DNA of 6,492 bases from Planctomycetaceae bacterium (GTDB taxonomy: Bacteria > Planctomycetota > Planctomycetia > Pirellulales > UBA1268), in contig PKCL01000460.1 in NCBI GenBank assembly GCA_002862165.1, positions 1 to 6,492 of the forward strand, given 5' to 3'. Position numbers and translations under genes: made by a program. The notes beneath the pieces are model-generated. The model was not told the DNA's origin and ran no database searches. It worked only from the letters and a program-made list of their open reading frames with translations. Of this stretch, positions 5,363 through 6,492 are shown in pieces. Position 1 is the stretch's first letter; every line of letters begins with the position of its first letter.

Positions 5363-6492
5363 TTAATTGCTATTTGTTTCCGCTTCGATTGCCCAAAGCT
5401 TTGTCGGGCTTTCACTCATGTAGTACAAGCGACCATTTGCGGCGACAGGTGTTGTACGAAGTTTAGTCCCATCCTCATGCTCAATTTCTGAGAGGAGTTC
5501 CATATCCTTACCGTGTTTGAAAACATACATAATGCCGTCATCATTGCCGACAAAAACCTTGCCATCGGCGACGCAAGGAGAGGACCACGTATTTGCAAAC
5601 ATGTTTTCTGTCCAATAAAGTTCTCCAGAGTTAGCGTCCAAGCAATGAACGTGGCCGCCTAGTTCTGTGATATAGAGAATGTCGTCCATGATCGCACAGG
5701 TCGACATGGATCGACCAAAGTAGTATGTCTCATCAGTGGGGCTAGGCTTGTCATCTGTGACAGGCCCGCCGTAGTGCCAGACTTGAGCTGAGTCGGGATT
5801 GATTTGTTCACTAAACTCTGGTTCGTACGTAGCCAGTGTTGGTGAAACGTCTTTATCTGCCCGTTTAGGGTTTTTGGTGATGTCGATACAATAGAGATGC
5901 CCGACACCAGTGTCATGCTCGGGATCTTGACCAACAGCAATGAAGAGTTTGTCTTTATAAATCACTGGGGTGCCAACAAAGTCATTCGCAGTTCCACGGC
6001 CACCAAGTCGGTAGATGGCATCTTTTGGGTTGCAGTCGAATTTCCAGAGCAAATCTCCTTGCGGACTGAAACTGTAAATCCAGCCATCACCACCAGGGAA
6101 AATTACTTGTGGCTTTCCGCCCGGCTGTGCGTAGGTTGGATTCGACCACTGCCCGTGCATAATATTTCTGCGCGATTGACCTGGTAGATTACTGGACCAG
6201 AGCACACTGCCATCCTCTTTGCTGAGTGCCAGGAAACTCGGTTTATTTTCTGACGGAACACGTAAATGGGCTGCATCGACTCCATTGCTGGTGACGAGAA
6301 ACAGGGTGTCACCAACGATCATTGGTGAGCAGGTTGCAATGTTATGCGGGAATACATTCAACTCACCAATCATGTCGAGTTTCCAATGAATTTGCCCTGT
6401 ATTTATGTCGGCACAAATGGCTTCACAGCGATTTCCGACGTAATAAAACCGATCACCCTCGATACACGGTGTCGAGCATATGCCTTGTTGCG
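5363..6492 (-). CDS. Secreted PQQ-type beta-propeller paralog, N-terminus beyond the right edge
   Basis: The frame is open from the window edge to TAA at 5365-5363, giving 375 residues. An internal Met codon (6373) could be taken as the start, but 39 further residues upstream (QQGICSTPCIEGDRFYYVGN onward) align with residues 142-198 of the downstream paralog, so the gene continues past 6492. By that alignment about 140 residues, presumably including a signal peptide, are missing. Shared landmarks with the paralog are TSNGVD, HGQW.NP.YA, GGDGWIYSF, FDCNPK..Y.LGGR, AVGQDPEH and VWHY. Differences: the EF-hand loop is replaced by a GGPVTDDKPSPTDETYYFGR segment, the acidic insertion between the Cys-containing strand and Trp is absent (9 versus 29 residues), and two CxxxC pairs occur (fragment residues 5/9 and 22/26). 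No cofactor-binding or catalytic signature is clear; a structural or binding role at the envelope is the conservative call. It is upstream of its paralog and probably in the same mRNA; the operon promoter is likely further right. Confidence 0.9.
   Translation of the reverse strand, partial: QQGICSTPCIEGDRFYYVGNRCEAICADINTGQIHWKLDMIGELNVFPHNIATCSPMIVGDTLFLVTSNGVDAAHLRVPSENKPSFLALSKEDGSVLWSSNLPGQSRRNIMHGQWSNPTYAQPGGKPQVIFPGGDGWIYSFSPQGDLLWKFDCNPKDAIYRLGGRGTANDFVGTPVIYKDKLFIAVGQDPEHDTGVGHLYCIDITKNPKRADKDVSPTLATYEPEFSEQINPDSAQVWHYGGPVTDDKPSPTDETYYFGRSMSTCAIMDDILYITELGGHVHCLDANSGELYWTENMFANTWSSPCVADGKVFVGNDDGIMYVFKHGKDMELLSEIEHEDGTKLRTTPVAANGRLYYMSESPTKLWAIEAETNSN

Noticed and set aside
5363..6373. 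Start of the right-hand propeller at the Met codon at 6373
   Set aside because: The 39 codons upstream are open and align with the paralog, and no signal peptide or ribosome binding site is present at 6373, so the gene continues past the window edge.
3642..6492. PQQ-dependent dehydrogenase function for the two propellers
   Set aside because: Only the blade pattern and one adjacent-cysteine pair point that way. I cannot see the Asp/Glu, calcium and tryptophan-docking signatures of quinoprotein dehydrogenases, and the family is mostly non-catalytic.

Overview
The window reads as a fragment of a planctomycete chromosome (Planctomycetota, possibly Pirellulales or Planctomycetales). This rests on protein content rather than any marker gene: two tandem secreted PQQ-type beta-propeller proteins of a kind planctomycetes carry in many copies, a secreted SGNH hydrolase with a planctomycete-style active-site neighbourhood, and two signal-peptide proteins whose sequence style I associate with that phylum. 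Base composition looks moderate (mid-40s percent G+C by eye, not computed). Shine-Dalgarno sequences are strong in the right half and weak or absent in the left half. I see no tRNA, rRNA, CRISPR array, insertion sequence or phage gene.

Layout. Bases 1-463 (minus strand) hold the N-terminal 154 residues of an exported, probably thioredoxin-fold protein that runs off the left edge. Bases 464-739 form a divergent intergenic region with three copies of the heptamer GTAGAGT just upstream of the next gene. Bases 740-2581 (plus) encode a 613-residue exported protein of unknown function. A short convergent gap (2582-2675) contains a perfect 7-bp hairpin. The rest is one minus-strand gene train, read right to left: a propeller gene entering from beyond the right edge (5363-6492, 5' end missing), a second paralogous propeller gene (3642-5303), and an SGNH/GDSL hydrolase (2676-3632).

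How the genes fit together. The three minus-strand genes are spaced 59 and 9 bases apart. The hydrolase's AGGAG overlaps the stop codon of the propeller gene before it, so they very probably share an mRNA, and the last pair is probably translationally coupled. All readable N-termini in the window are signal peptides, so the products act in the periplasm or at the cell surface. A plausible but unproven reading is a secreted module that pairs an ester-cleaving enzyme with two propeller scaffold or binding proteins.

The two propellers have diverged in specific places. The downstream copy has a canonical EF-hand calcium-binding loop and a 20-residue acidic insertion. The upstream copy lacks both but has two CxxxC cysteine pairs.

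Corrections to a naive gene call: the second propeller most likely starts at a GTG at 5303, eight codons inside the longest reading frame, because a perfect AGGAGG sits seven bases upstream. The hydrolase starts at TTG. The left-edge gene is easily missed because its stop codon is outside the window. I found no convincing evidence of a wholly new system; the best candidates for follow-up are the three-gene secreted module, the EF-hand difference, the Cys in the hydrolase block III and the repeat array upstream of the 613-residue gene.
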